This document shows, piece after piece, positions 13,311-25,660 of a DNA stretch of 64,000 bases. The notes below the pieces were generated by a model. The model did no database searches. It was not told where the DNA came from and saw only the letters and a list, made by a program, of their open reading frames with translations. The stretch comes from Taenia hydatigena (taxonomy: Eukaryota; Platyhelminthes; Cestoda; Cyclophyllidea; Taeniidae). The translations under genes were made by a program, and so were the position numbers. Numbering within the stretch: position 1 is the first letter of the stretch; every line of letters starts with the position of its first letter. The stretch spans positions 5,133,107 to 5,197,106 of the forward strand of contig JADWOT020000002.1 in the NCBI GenBank assembly GCA_036345935.2. The letters run 5' to 3'.

Positions 13311-16300
13311 CTGGTATCACTCTAGTCGAATTTTTGCATTGTTAACTTAAAATACCGCTCATGATATAAGGACAGGCGCGACAAAAATACGTGCTTTTCG
13401 GTCTCTAGAGCTTGAGATAATTTAGACTTTCCCAGAGCTAAGAACAAGCGTTCTCTAAAACTCACTTTGCTTGCATGCTCCTTAGTGCAATTTAGCCAAT
13501 GGCAGCACACAATTGAACCCACATTAGATGGCACTTTAAGTTAACTTTATGCATAGCTGAGCAGTGCAAAATTTCTCAAAACCACCCCACTTTCGCTAGT
13601 TTTAAGAGGTAATCAAGGGTATCTGGGACTAAGTAAATAATGTTGAGTAAGAGTTCATCTGTGAAGTGTTTTTTCACTCTTTTTCAGAGCCACCTCACAG
13701 CGATCTAGCAAATGCTGGATTAAACGTGTGCATCATTACTTCATTCGTTTTGATTGGTGGTTAGGAACGATGTTGCAGTGCTCGAGCTTAGATGAAGAAT
13801 TTGCTTTAAGGATGAATGAATGGCCCCGTTTTTCCTACAAAACTCACATTTGATTGCGTTTGATACTGTCAAATCAATAGACCAGAAGCAAAACATGCTA
13901 GTCAATGTGAAGCTTCAGCCACGGTGATAACTGCGTGTACGATAACCACAGACTTCTTCCGTACACTTAATTTGAGCTCGAATTCTCATTTTGTTTCATT
14001 GTGTTTGAGGGTGTTTTTGGGTTAGAACTTGCTAGCACTTGTGATGTATGGATGCATTAATTTCAACTATGGGAAATGAAAATGGTCGAGCGCGTGATAC
14101 TTCCCAGTCTTACTCTCGCCAAGATTGTTTACAGCCTAAAATGCATTTCAGTGGTAATCATTCGCTGATAGACTGCGCTAAAAGTAAGCAAGTTGCAACT
14201 TCAAATATTTTTAAGTGCATGGATTATGATAAAAATCGCCTTATCATAAGTTCACAGTTATGCATTAAGATTTGTTCGAGAAGCATTAATTCATAAATTC
14301 CTAAAGGTATGGTCTTTTCCCTTTTGCCACGAATGCCAGCACGATCGGGCTCACAATGGGAAATCCGCCTTAAGGGTCAATGGTTAAGTGCTGGTTATGC
14401 CCTTCTTTTAGGCACTTTTTATTTTTCCAAATCCCTAGGTAATGCGCTAGGTCATGCAGATAGTGATTAACCAGCTTTACTAATGCTGTAGTTACCATGA
14501 TTTATTTAGACACCCTCGACCTATATCTGCATGTTGAACTTCGTTTTGAAGAACAGATCTTTTTTTTGACTGTCACTTACCTGGCCATGCGATTTGGGCG
14601 ATAACATATCGTGAACGGTTAGATCGTTGCTACGCAATTACTTCTTTCCAAGATGAGTCCAGTTCCGTTCCTCCAATAACCACGGTTACACGCACTAACG
14701 GTTTCAATATTCCTAGGGTCTATCACAATGCCCTACTTCTTAGTCGTCTTTGCAGCCTTCTGTTTCACCTGTGCTATCTTAGAGCGCTCGAATCAACGCC
14801 AGTCCCAAAGCCTCTTTGATCACCCCAATTGTCAATGAGGGTAATGTGCAAGCTGCTGGACAATCCCAAAATCGTCTTACTGCTTTCCACTACAAAATGC
14901 CCGGAACTTACGAGGACCTAAGTTTATGTAAAATCATTAGGCGATATTCTATGCGGTAGGTGTCCCTTTTTTACTAAAAATTCGCCTTGACATTTAGAGA
15001 CTAAAGAACTTTTTGTGCTACTGCAGTACTCCATAAAAATACGTTCCACAGATTCCCTCGTCATCGCATTTTCGCTCAGAGACATGATCATTTAGGTGCA
15101 CCGGATGCCTTTCAGATAATTCTGTACGTTAAACTGTTTTCTCAGCAAAGACATAAAGCGAGGCTGCAATAAATCCTTGCAGCCAGCAATAGCAGCCCAT
15201 TTACAAAAAATGCGCCAATTAAAAACATGATAAAGCGCAGTGGCTTACTTTTCCATTTCCCCTCGCCATTACACTAGTGCACGTTGCACTTCAAGGCTTA
15301 AAGTGCAATGCTGTCGCTATCAAAATGATGTTTGGTGAACATTTCATGGTATGCTTTGAACAGACTACAATTTTGCAGTTGAAGTGGTGGAAGCCGAAAC
15401 GAAGACATAATGCCAGAGACAGGATAATAAAAGGTTGTTCAGTCGCACCATGAGTTATTATACGTGCTATTCTGTCACTGCGTGGATTGCTTTTGCGATT
15501 TCGGTGCGATTTTAACAAGCGTACCTGAGCAGCACAACAGTTTTTACGGGTTTATTTAGCAAACTAATAAATTATTGCATGCTTTTTCAACCTTAAATAT
15601 TTAGTACTTTAACACAAGGCCATATAATAGGGTAGAACGGACAATCTTGATGCGTCAATGTGTTTAGTGCAGGTGGCTATCGCAAAAATAGGATTTATGT
15701 CAAAGGATCAGCATGCTATGATGTAACTTATTCATGTATGAGTGTTTTAAGTAAGATAATGTCAATGGTTTCCAAATTCATTGCTGTCATTATAAGGCAC
15801 AATGGGACTTCAGGCGCAGCTTATTGTAGTGAACTTTGCATCATTAGTGGAACATGCTTGCACAAATACTATTTTGCAATCACGCTCTGTCAGTGTCATT
15901 CACTTTATTTACGTCGAAGCCTATTGTCCAACACCAGCTAAAATAAAAGGATTAATAAGAAAATCACAGACCACAAGATAAACCATTTTAATGAGCAGTT
16001 GATATATTTGAAGAAAATACACCTGTTCATGATTCGGAATGTAATCTTCAAAGCGCCAATGCACGGGTGATTAATCACTCTCTTAAACAGTCTTAAGGGA
16101 GACTTCGCTCTATTCGTTGATAATGCATAGCTTACTCGTTGCCGGATTTTCATCAGTGAATTTATTCTATTTTGCTTTGTAAGAAATATTGCGGCATCCA
16201 CAAATAAACTTCAGCTAATTTCGCTTTCGGTCCTAGCTGACAATTCCCACCTTAGTTTGTTTTGCGTAGCTTAGTTAAAGGCATCTTAAGGAATATGCTT

Positions 16301-17072
16301 TAAGCGACTGGAAATATAGTTGGTTCTTTTGTTAGAACAGCTTATTGAATGTAAGTGACTTCAAGGTGCGTATAAACAGCCACTTTGCGGTGGGACTTAC
16401 ATTCTCAATTGACAGCTTTATCCCTTTATTAACTTGTCATGTTTTAAACACGTTCAGTGTGCAGCGGCGCCATCTCCTTTAACCTCGTTTCAGAATTATT
16501 TAAACGAAACTTTACATAAAGTAGTTTTTGTTAAACACTTTATGTTCAACAGCCTGCAAAATAATTGAGGGTTGTTGATTCAATGCACCAAGCTTTTCAT
16601 TATTCAGTCCGCCTAAAGATAGAGTTCTCTGATGCAGATGCCACTCTGCCATGATCTTGTTCATGCCTATTTCTTTTGTCTTTGAAGAGAAGAAAACTTA
16701 TTGCTACCCCGTCAAGTAGTGCTACTGCACGAATGACCCTGCCTCAAGCTGTGGATATAACATGCCCGCGGTTGCTAAACAATTATTAAAAGAAGACTTA
16801 GGTCATGTTTGTGGCGTCACCGTCTATCTAGGCCAATGTTGTTCACTTGACTGTCACGGCTGACAGCGACCAAATTACGCATTTCTCAAAGGCCAAGCCT
16901 AATGCTTGCACAGCTAAAAAAGCAAAATCATGACTTTGCTTCCGCAATAGATGCTCAGCAACATTGCTTTCTGCCCAAAGCTTCAGTCTCGCTATCATAT
17001 ATAAGAAGAAGTCCAAATTTTATTGCATCAAGTTATCAAAATACGGGCATTAACACTGCCTCAACTTTTTAG
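13311..17072. other. No recognisable gene
   Basis: Scattered open frames under about 95 codons on both strands (for example 14048-14296 and 15660-15941), with no domain signature. I see no obvious tandem repeat and no match to the other repeat families in this window. Confidence 0.5.
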
Positions 17073-19234
17073 GCTAATCCTACCATACACACAGAGGATC
17101 CTGCGACAACTCTGCTTATCGAAGCTGCAGAGAGACAATGTAGAAATAATGAACCTCCGCCTTAAAAAAGGAGCCTATGTCAACTTACTTGATCACCACA
17201 GCAGCACTTCTCTTCACTGAGCAGCAAGCTTAGGCGACTTGGCTGCTGTCACTGTGCTCTGCAAATCAGGCGGCGCCACCGCTGTGACAAACATTAGCCG
17301 GCGAGCACAGCTAATGGAAGCCCGCAGGCATGGCTACTATGATGTTGTGTAATACCTGCTTTCTTAAGATGCTACTGAAGAACTTCTGCCAAGTGGCGAA
17401 AATAAACCTACACTTGTTGCTGCTCGTGCTGCGGTACGTGAGACTTTTTACTTTTCGATCAGTGTCACTAAGCAAACGTTGCATTTGTGTGTTTAGGTAT
17501 AGATGGTCCCTTTCCTAACGCATCATGTAGAAATATCTGCCAATGCCTACACTTTCTCACATTGGTCAACTGCAGCACTTGTAGATTCGGCATCGTTTCA
17601 GAAGCACATCACCGACGTGCACATATTCTGAAGTTGTCATTTCCATTGCAACTAAATATAACGAGGTCATCAAAGCAAAATATTAGCATTAAATTTGAAA
17701 CAAATTCAACTAACACAGGAATCGTATGGACCAGACGATACTGGAGTCGAGCAATAGGAAGGCGATGGGCAAAAGCCTCTCTTCTAAGACGTGTTGCGCA
17801 ATAACGCTGCTGCCATAAGACGCCAGATTTTGGAGCCTTTAAACTCCACACTTTTGATCATGTCCTGCCCATAAGTCGCGTTTCTTTGCCATCCCTCAAA
17901 TCACAAAGGCCAATCTTTAGGCAACCTTTAACGATTTAGGCACATTGGAGCCTGCTCTGTGTGTTTACACCTTAAATTGGCTTGGCAATACTATAATATC
18001 GGAGCACTGCAGGGTTATTAAGCCATGGAAGACTCGTTTTCACCTTTAGGCGGATGCTAGCGGAAATGATGGGAGTTCATGATGTCCTCCTCTTCATGTA
18101 GCAGTGCATAAATGTCATCTAGAAGCAATGAAGTTCCTTCTTGAATGTGGCACGTCGGTCTTTTGCACTGACGATAACATAAACACTGCGCGCCACTGTG
18201 CAGCTACTAAACGTTGCTTGCCATTGGTAAAAATACTTCTGAATCGTGGAAGTATATAATGAAACTCCTTTAGACCGAGCCGTTCACCACAGGCGCACAA
18301 GATTGTTCGACGCCTCATTTTCCATGGCGCCGGTAAAGGCCACAGACTAAAAATAAGAAAACAGTCTGCACTTACGCTTGCTAGTGCCGAAGTGTGTGTT
18401 CTGCATTCTCCTCTAGTAATTAAAAGGGACATTCGTTACTTCTTGCTCATAATTTAGTTGCCTATGAAAGCATTTATACGCACAGAATGACCTTGAAAAG
18501 TAAGCAAAATATTAGATATAAAATTGCTGAGGTAACCATCTGATGATGCATCATGCCTATAATTACATCTCCTACAACTAGGGTGACCACGAAACGGTAA
18601 TATTCATTTTGGGCACAAATTGCCTCTCGGCTTTGCAAAGCAGATGCCTGCCAGTCGCACTTGGGTAAGCTACATTGAACAGCCACATTCTACTGATACG
18701 ACTGTCACTCCTGCATGGAATCGACATCAACTGATGCGTCATTCGCATGAAATCACCTATTTTTGCAGTGATTTATGGACGCTGGGGGCCTGTCCTTCGA
18801 TACTTTATCTCGAATGGAGCCGATATCGAGGAACGAGACAGAAAAGGCCTCACGTCACTTATGCTGGTCACCAAAGTCGGGAACGCGAACATGGTCGATT
18901 GCCTTCTAACTGCCGGTAAGCGGTTGATTTTTCGCCGAATAAAGCTGTTTAAAACATGCTCATTTATTGTGAACAACTCATTCCTCGAATCCCAAAGTAA
19001 TCCATTGCGCCTCTGAAGGCAATGAATCAGAAATGCCGTGCTTATAGTCGCCTGTTTATGCACATAATCTTGTGTGACTCCTCCTCTAGCCATTTAAACA
19101 TCCTTACCCTTGTCTTGCTGGCGTTGTATTAATCCACATTTTCTACGCTGTGCTCAGGAGTCGAAGTGACTGCAAAGTGTAAGAATGGAACAGCTTTGTC
19201 ATTCGTCAGTGGTTTTGGCCGCAGTGAAACATAA
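17073..19234 (+). pseudogene. Ankyrin-repeat protein, decayed copy 2
   Basis: Same exon order as the copy at the left edge of the window. Exon remnants lie at 17073-17433 (acceptor ctttttag, donor gtacgt), about 17721-17830, 18050-18391, 18582-18915 (donor gtaagc) and 19158-19234. The first opens with ANPTIHTEDPATTLLIEAA, matching ADPNVHTEDPTTTALIEAT in the minus-strand exon at 47.1 kb. Later matches include EAMKFLLECGTSV and FISNGADIEERDRKG. Lesions include a 2-base loss after LIEAA, a TGA where the sister exon has W in PLHW (about 17218-17220), a TAA before YLL (about 17350), scrambled exon 2, and stops and frameshifts in exons 3 and 4. It is more degraded than copy 1, yet its splice borders are still visible. 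It is almost certainly non-functional. Confidence 0.78.
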
Positions 19235-20078
19235 GAACCGATTTTTGGAGCTGTAGGTCGCAGTGATGATCCCAAATTCATGTTACACCTGTTGAGTACG
19301 CTATTGAACGACAATTGCATAACATGAGTAGAGCAGGGCTTTTGAGAAACACTTTGCTCTTGTTGATGGGACACTTATAATATGCAGGTTTGTGCAAATT
19401 CCTCAACGTCAGCGTTAGTCGTTGATAAATAGGGCTACCTCGGCAATCATTTTTGTGAATGATCTAAGGCTTACTTCATTTACACAAGTGCTCATGCACT
19501 TATGGATAAAGCTAAGCTACCCTCCTTACTTTACTAAATCACGCACATCTAAGGCAAATCTAAGAGTAGGGAAAGTACGCTTAATAAAATTTGGTGTTCA
19601 TGTTTAGGGACAAATTGGAAGCTTATGGTAGCTACAATGTAACGGTAAGAGTCCAAGAACATTGGCACTTGGAAGGTGATTGCAGGAAGTATCATTGAGA
19701 GACCAGCAGATGCTCGCAAGTCAGTGCTTAACCCGCATAAATTCCGCATTTTTGCTAAATTTACAGGTTTTCTTCCTAAGGCAAAGGGCGCTTGTAGTTT
19801 TTCTTACTATCAAAGCCGAATAAACAATAAAAGCCAAGCCGGAGCAAAAGAATTTTAGTGTTATTAAACAGGAAAATTTAGACTTAAAGAAAAAGGATTT
19901 TCGGTGAACGCTTAAGGCAAAAATGTTTCTTCTATGTTTGGAAGCAATCTTAAAATTCTATACTTAGGGTGAAATGTGTAAGGACTTCCCATTCGCATAT
20001 TCATGCACAAGCATTTAGCATTACATAGTAAACGTAGTATCACTACATTACGCTCAAGTCTATAGCTAAATACAAATG
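19235..20078. other. Gap between ankyrin pseudogene and duplicated segment
   Basis: Short open frames only (for example 19422-19607 and 19676-19858 on the + strand). No recognisable protein, RNA or repeat. Confidence 0.5.
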
Positions 20079-21850
20079 CGATTCCTCAATCAATGGCAAT
20101 GACACGAGATCTTCGTAATTTTTGCAAGCAATCCCATTGCTTGTGTGCTCTCATATGCTGGAAAAGAGGTCAAGCTGAGTCTCACACAAGTTGTGGGGAG
20201 CTTCATGCTAGCATCCGTGCTTGCCAATTTCTGTGCTAGTGCTCGTGACACGCTGAGCAACACGTCTGCGAAATGCAATTCCAAGTTGTGAATGCTTAAT
20301 CACGAGGCTTAAAAACATTGATAGTCGTAACTATTGCAGAGGCGTTTAAAACAGCCCTTCAGTGATGAAGTTGGCTACACATGTTTTATTCATGATCAAC
20401 TGACTAGCAGTGTGGCATCAACTCTACCACGATTGCTGAAGCAATGCGTGAAAAGTTCACTCAAGGCTGTGCAACGATATGCTGTTGACAAAGTAAGAAG
20501 TGGGTGGAATTTTAGCAGATTTTATTAGCAATTCTACTAGTAAGGGACAACGTCATTCTTAATTCTAGAAAAGATTTGCTGGTAAAATAAGTGCTGCTAA
20601 GCAGGTGGGATTTGTGTGGATTGATTAGCTGACAATCAAGTGCGAGGAGTTCAGGCCACAACGACATCTCAGCAATTATAGTTCAAAGTATTGAAATGCA
20701 TAGCAGAGCCTGTAACAGCAATTTTGTTCACCTCTTCTCTAAACCATGTGCAGTATTTTCTAAATACCGCACGGAAATTGGGGCATGCTTTTCCAATGTT
20801 CTGGTGAAGGCGAGCATGTGTCTGTAGGCTTACGGTACATTGAGAATTGAGTAGCTCTAGAGTCTTTCGACTTCAATGCGGCTGACTTAATCTTGAGAAC
20901 CTAAACTACATTGCATCAAAGCAAACGAAATTCGCTAGAAAATATTTGCTCTTTGATTTTAAAACAAAATGCACATATTGCTCATTGTAAAACTAGATAA
21001 AAATGATTGTCCTATTGCTGCTTCACGACAAATCAGTGGTAACTTAATCCACACCTCTCTGTACGCCTCTAGATGAGAGGCAAATTTTAACCAGTTAGTC
21101 AAGCGCCGTGGAGGCCAGTAAAAGAGCAGTGGAAATCCAACATAGGCAAATAGTTTTCACGAAGAATTCGAAGCAATTTCGATTCTTTAGTCAGAATGAT
21201 TAGTAGACAGTCTCACGATCGCATACGAAAGTGGGCTGCGTGGGTAGGAGCAGAGTAGCCAATGAGACGTGGCGGAGACACAGAGCCCATCACAGCCCCT
21301 CGCATGTGGTTGATCTTAACCCCATATTGATCACTAACACAATCAACGCCACTTGCTATGTAAAAGGCTGAGAAGGCTTATTCATTTAGTGACTTTCCTC
21401 ACGCTGGTTGTTCTTAGCACAAAGTATCGATGCAGGCCATGAGACTGTTGCGAAGAGTCCAAACGCATCGATTCAGCCCTGTGGTCAAGAAGTAGACATG
21501 TTGAGAAGCTCTCTGCAGCATATTTTTATGAAGGATTTTCCTAACCTTCGTATTAATAGAAGTGAATCGAGTGCCAAACTAAAGCCCACTGTCCACGCCC
21601 ACCAAACGCAGTTAATTAAAGGGATTATAGAAGACTTCTTATGCGTCAAGCACCATCATCGGGAATACCACTCATTGCCATCCTGATTACTTTGTTAACC
21701 GGCACAATTGTTAAGTTGGTGATAGAAAATCCATGGGGAAAAGTCAAGAAGCAAGTGTGGCTAAAATGTGCCGCAGTTAGGTGCGAGGAGTGAACCGAAG
21801 GCATTATATGACCATCCCCCCTAAAAATGCGGCTGGCTGGGCATCAAAGC
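20079..21850 (+). repeat. Segmental duplication, copy 1 (partner 30088-31790)
   Basis: A block of roughly 1.77 kb repeats in the same orientation about 10 kb downstream. Alignment begins at gcgattcctcaatcaatgg and ends near the ggcattatatgaccatc / cctaaaaatgcggc stretch. Some parts are nearly unchanged, for example the stretch around 20365-20435. Small indels between the copies break most reading frames. One frame at 21408-21686 is open for 92 codons here, but its partner has a TAG in the matching place. The identity of the segment is unknown. It could be a duplicated gene remnant or a non-autonomous mobile element. Confidence 0.85.
21259..21367 (+). promoter_or_regulatory. Possible CCAAT/TATA promoter within duplicated segment
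   Basis: CCAAT at 21259-21263 is followed 98 bases later by TATGTAAAAGG (21357-21367). In the partner segment CCAAT (31286-31290) and TATTTAAAAGG (31383-31393) keep almost the same spacing of 97 bases. Both motifs sit in well-preserved sequence upstream of the frame starting near 21408. The spacing is longer than usual for a core promoter, so this is suggestive only. Confidence 0.25.
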
Positions 21851-22879
21851 CAATGATTTTCCTCAATTTTGCAAATAATCACATTGCACTCAATCGCGTA
21901 TCATGTTTGGATTTTGTGAGAAGGGCGTTTGTAATTCAGATATGTTCGAAATCCTCCAAGCCTGTGTTTTACAAGATGTGCAGCTAACTGACAAGGCTTA
22001 CCGAAGCTGGAGATGGTCTGAGTAAGTTGTTTGGCACGTGAAGATAGCGCAAAGCTCTAATTGCCCTCATGCCTCCTCCGTAGGTCATACCTTCTTTCGC
22101 GCATACCCGCTGCAAAACTTGCCAATGGGGATGGCCTCTGTGACACTTGAAAATGTGAAGAATGTTACTAAGTAGGCAGATAGGTGGCAGTCAGGCAAAT
22201 GGGCAAAGGGCATCTGCTATCAAAATGCAATTAAAATTAGATCACATTTGTGCAGCATGGGGTCGTTACTACTTGGTATGACAAGAAGGTGAGCATGCTT
22301 TATGCAGACATCTTTCTAGAATGACCAATTTTCTTCGAGTTTACGTGAAGAAAGAACAAAATATTAGGTTTGACACCAAATCAGGTTTCGCACCGGTTCC
22401 CTATTCGTCTAACAAATGCTCGAAGGTCATCGGCTTTGAACAATATGTCAAGAATTCGAAATTATTCGTTGACTGTTTTTTTCCGTTCAAGACTAACTTG
22501 TAATGTGCTAGTCATGTGGCCTCTCACCAATAGACTTTAATTGTCTCCAAATTTTCCAAAAAGTCTGATGCAGTGGTCGCTAGAGAACCAATCTCTCTTT
22601 CTTTAGCCATGCGCCCCAACTTTGTCCCCGACGGAGCGGTATCACAACGAAAGGATGAGTAGAACTGCCTCTTAACTGTGAACATCCTTTTCTTTGGCAT
22701 TACCATGAACACCACGACCAGCGCGTTAAGAAGGCCTTGTTGTAAATGATACTATAGGACAATAAGCCACCAATTAAATATAACTTTGGTAAGCTTTAAT
22801 TTCTTCATATTCGCATATCCCTCTGCATATTTGTTACGCAAATTCTTATTTGTTTACTTAATTTTACCCTTCCATTCTT
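21851..22879. other. No recognisable gene
   Basis: Unique-looking sequence with open frames of 60-70 codons that do not resemble any family I know. Confidence 0.5.
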
Positions 22880-23420
22880 TTTCACGATACCTGCCCCTCC
22901 TCCTACTCCCACCCTCCGAGTGGTAGTAGGCTGTTCAGCACCCTTGACATTCCTCTTCTTCACCGACCTATCCGCTCATCCTCATGCAATTACTGAGCGC
23001 AAGTTATAGCCCTTCTACCCCTACTACCTCTTCCATCCCGCCACTACCATCTCTTCTTGTGGCCCTTTCACCCTCCTTCACTCATTCGCACATTCACTTT
23101 AGTCACTAATCCTTCTAATTTTATGCTAATCTCGAATTTAAATAAGTCAGACAGTTGCCTATTCAAATGTTTACTATTCCTTTGCTGTAATTTTGTTCAA
23201 CTTTACAATTTTTGCATTTTGCTACACCGTCCCACATATGACACACGTGCGCTACCAAGATATAATTTCTCCTCTCCCCTAAGAATCCACCACTGCCACT
23301 GTTGCCTTTGATCGCATAGTTTCCTCATGCATAATTACTTGCGTCACTTCCTTGCCTTCTCGATTCCACCAAATATCTCTTCTAACACATCCTCGCCACT
23401 TACACAACCATCGTCTACCA
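22880..23420 (+). repeat. R1 repeat family, partial copy (pyrimidine strand on +)
   Basis: The plus strand is C/T-rich. It carries the recurring motifs of the family: a ccctccgagtggtagtag box near 22913-22930, a ccgccactaccatctcttc box near 23038, a cttcactcattcgcac box near 23075 and a cacatatgacac box near 23234. The same motifs in the same order are found on the minus strand at 33-37, 50-51 and 61-62 kb. No protein is implied. Confidence 0.6.
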
Positions 23421-24446
23421 AGCCCAACGCCCTCATTTTTATAATCAAATTACGACAAGGTTACTTTGATTGATTACCGAATTTTTGAATTTCTAAATTT
23501 GGACCATACCTTTGACTTCAACAAGTCATATTCCCGTCAATTATACATTGCGCACGCAAATACACATTAAATCACTGTTTTCCCTTCTCTCCGCTCATGC
23601 TGCAGCTTCCATCAGGGCTCAGTTAGAAGCCTTGTAGGTTCAGATAAAAGGCTAAGGAAAACTGTGAAATAGTGGAGTTCCCTGACCTTCCATTCAATCC
23701 AATCATTGCCTACCCCAAATTATGTAACTTGGTTTTGGAATACAGTCTTTGGCAAGGCGTAATCGAGTGGAGTTCGGTGAGGTCAGGTAATGGTAATGTT
23801 TGACAGATTCTCATCACTACGTGGATACCATCCACCACGATTGGGACAAATGCTATGCGATCAACTTCTCAAGCAGCGGCGAAAATTCCTCTTATGTACA
23901 TCACAATTGCCACGAGCATTAATTCTCACAAGCATGTGCCATTTGTCGGTCATTGCACATTCACCAAGGTTTTGGCGATATGAGGCGACGGTATGGTGAG
24001 TTTAAATGCCAACTTAACTATATACAATGAACTAATAGTTTTGGAAGTGGAGGAGGAAAGCCAATTCAAGAATTTGTAGGAGAATAAAGTGCATCTGTCT
24101 CGCAGGCAGCATGCTATGCACGAAGTGATTCCAGTCGGGCAATTATGGTCACCACCTAAGTGGGTACCGATATTGCAGTGCTTTAGACATTAAGCAATCT
24201 GCAGTTGACTCATTTCGAAAATTGATCCTACACTTAGACCTACCAAGTAAGGATTCAAAGCAAATTAACTACGCACTCAGTTGCCGTCTTCTTTTGTTAG
24301 GTCAATCCAGTTCCACCTCACAGAGGCTCCACAAAGTCAAAATGCAACCCAACTTATGAGAAATGATATAGTATGTCGCATATCAAAGACTAACATCCGA
24401 GGTGTTAAAAAAATCTCCACATTATTACTTAGCCCGGCTGACTAAC

Positions 24447-24860
24447 AATCAGCATGACACCACCTTTTACTGGGATGGAAACCTCAAACACTAGATGCAC
24501 CAACCAATCTAATCAGGCTACCTTGTGCACTGATTGGAGGCGCAACTTCCACATCGGCACATCTACTTTTCAAAATATGCCTTGAATTACTGCTGGATNT
24601 TTCGCAGGGCATAATCACCCTTGGCGTGTTGGAGGCCGATACACGATACCATGTGTTTATGCACGCACTAACAGATGGAAGCTTCACTCTTATATTCTAT
24701 GGATTCATTAAAACAATGCCTCTTGGTAAGTTGGCGATTATGATTATGGCGCACATCGCTATATCAAATGATGTTATGTCTGCTTACAAAGGGAAGGAAG
24801 AAATTGATACTGTGCGCATGTTCTATTTTTCCATTCCACTTATCGTGCTTTACGAATAAG
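24447..24860 (+). pseudogene. Fibronectin type III domain, decayed
   Basis: FN3 domains are extracellular beta-sandwich modules of about 90 residues. The first half reads TTFYWDGN (compare TLTWDVN in the next domain), followed by several stops and a frame change. The second half is open and reads QGIITLGVLEADTRYHVF and then YGFIKTMPLGKLA. These line up with QGSITLDGLEAGTRYRVL and DGFIKTPSSGKLA in the intact domain 0.75 kb downstream. L-E-A-x-T-R-Y matches the FN3 strand E-F signature L-x-P-G-T-x-Y. An ambiguous base sits inside it at 24599. It is a tandem domain duplicate that has lost its reading frame. Confidence 0.65.
24599..24599. other. Single ambiguous base (N)
   Basis: One unresolved base in the middle of the decayed FN3 domain. 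It could hide a small indel that affects the frame assessment. Confidence 0.99.
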
Positions 24861-25211
24861 TGAATGTTGGATGGAAAGTATGTGGCAGGTGCCTATCATC
24901 CGACCCAATGGCATGAGACACATAGTCTGGATAAGTTCTCCAATAAAGTATGGGCTATGCTCACGCATTAATGAGGAACATCTTCCGCAATTTAGGCTCA
25001 TTATTATATTGCACACACTCAGGTGAAGGGTTAACATTTTTACAGCGCACAGGAGTTTTGTTGCGGCTTGAGGGCAAACATAGTCATATCATGTTGCCAG
25101 CCGGCATCACTGTATAAGTCTTAGCACTAAGTGTTCCACATTTTCTTTCCTAGTGGATTCGGAGTGCATGCCTGATTGCTATCAAGCATTAAATATTTTG
25201 TTGCTTTGCAG

Positions 25212-25660
25212 ATGAGAGAAAGGAAGTAAAGAAACCTCTTCCAGCTCAATTCCAATGGCAAATCCCGAAGCCGAACTCTATTACGTTAACTTGGGATGTG
25301 AATGCGTTGAGTGAATACTACGCAAGCCAGATTAGACTAACTGCAGTATCCACTTCTAAGCCCTTCTTCGCTAAGGGCAATAGGGTGGATTTTTCGCAAG
25401 GAAGTATAACCCTTGACGGGTTGGAGGCCGGCACGCGATACCGAGTGTTAGCGCACACGGATATAACTGACATATACGATGGATTTATTAAAACACCGTC
25501 CTCCGGTAAGCTAGCAAGTGTGGCTGTAATGAGCTTCGCCACACCGAAGGATGACATGTCTGTTTGCATAGAAGGGGGGAGAGTGTTATGGCGACCAACT
25601 GGTCTGCCTCGTGGTCCACTCAGTCTGGCTCCATCTGGCACGGCGTTGAGGCCTGCCTGA
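25212..25660 (+). CDS. Fibronectin type III domain exon
   Basis: An acceptor ttgctttgcag ends at 25211 and is followed by an open frame to TGA at 25658-25660. The translation begins DERKEVKKPLPAQFQW. It then shows an FN3 domain: NSITLTWD (core Trp of strand B), YYASQIRLTA (strand C), ITLDGLEAGTRYRVLAHT (the strand E-F tyrosine signature) and SVAVMSFATP near the end of the domain. The frame uses no stop across about 115 residues and is the best-preserved coding exon in the window. After DDMSVCIEGG the reading becomes less FN3-like, and a gtaagt donor at about 25672 lies just beyond the stop in another frame, so the 3' border is uncertain. It probably belonged to a cell-surface or secreted multi-FN3 protein. 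No other exons were identified nearby, so it may be an orphan. Confidence 0.65.
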
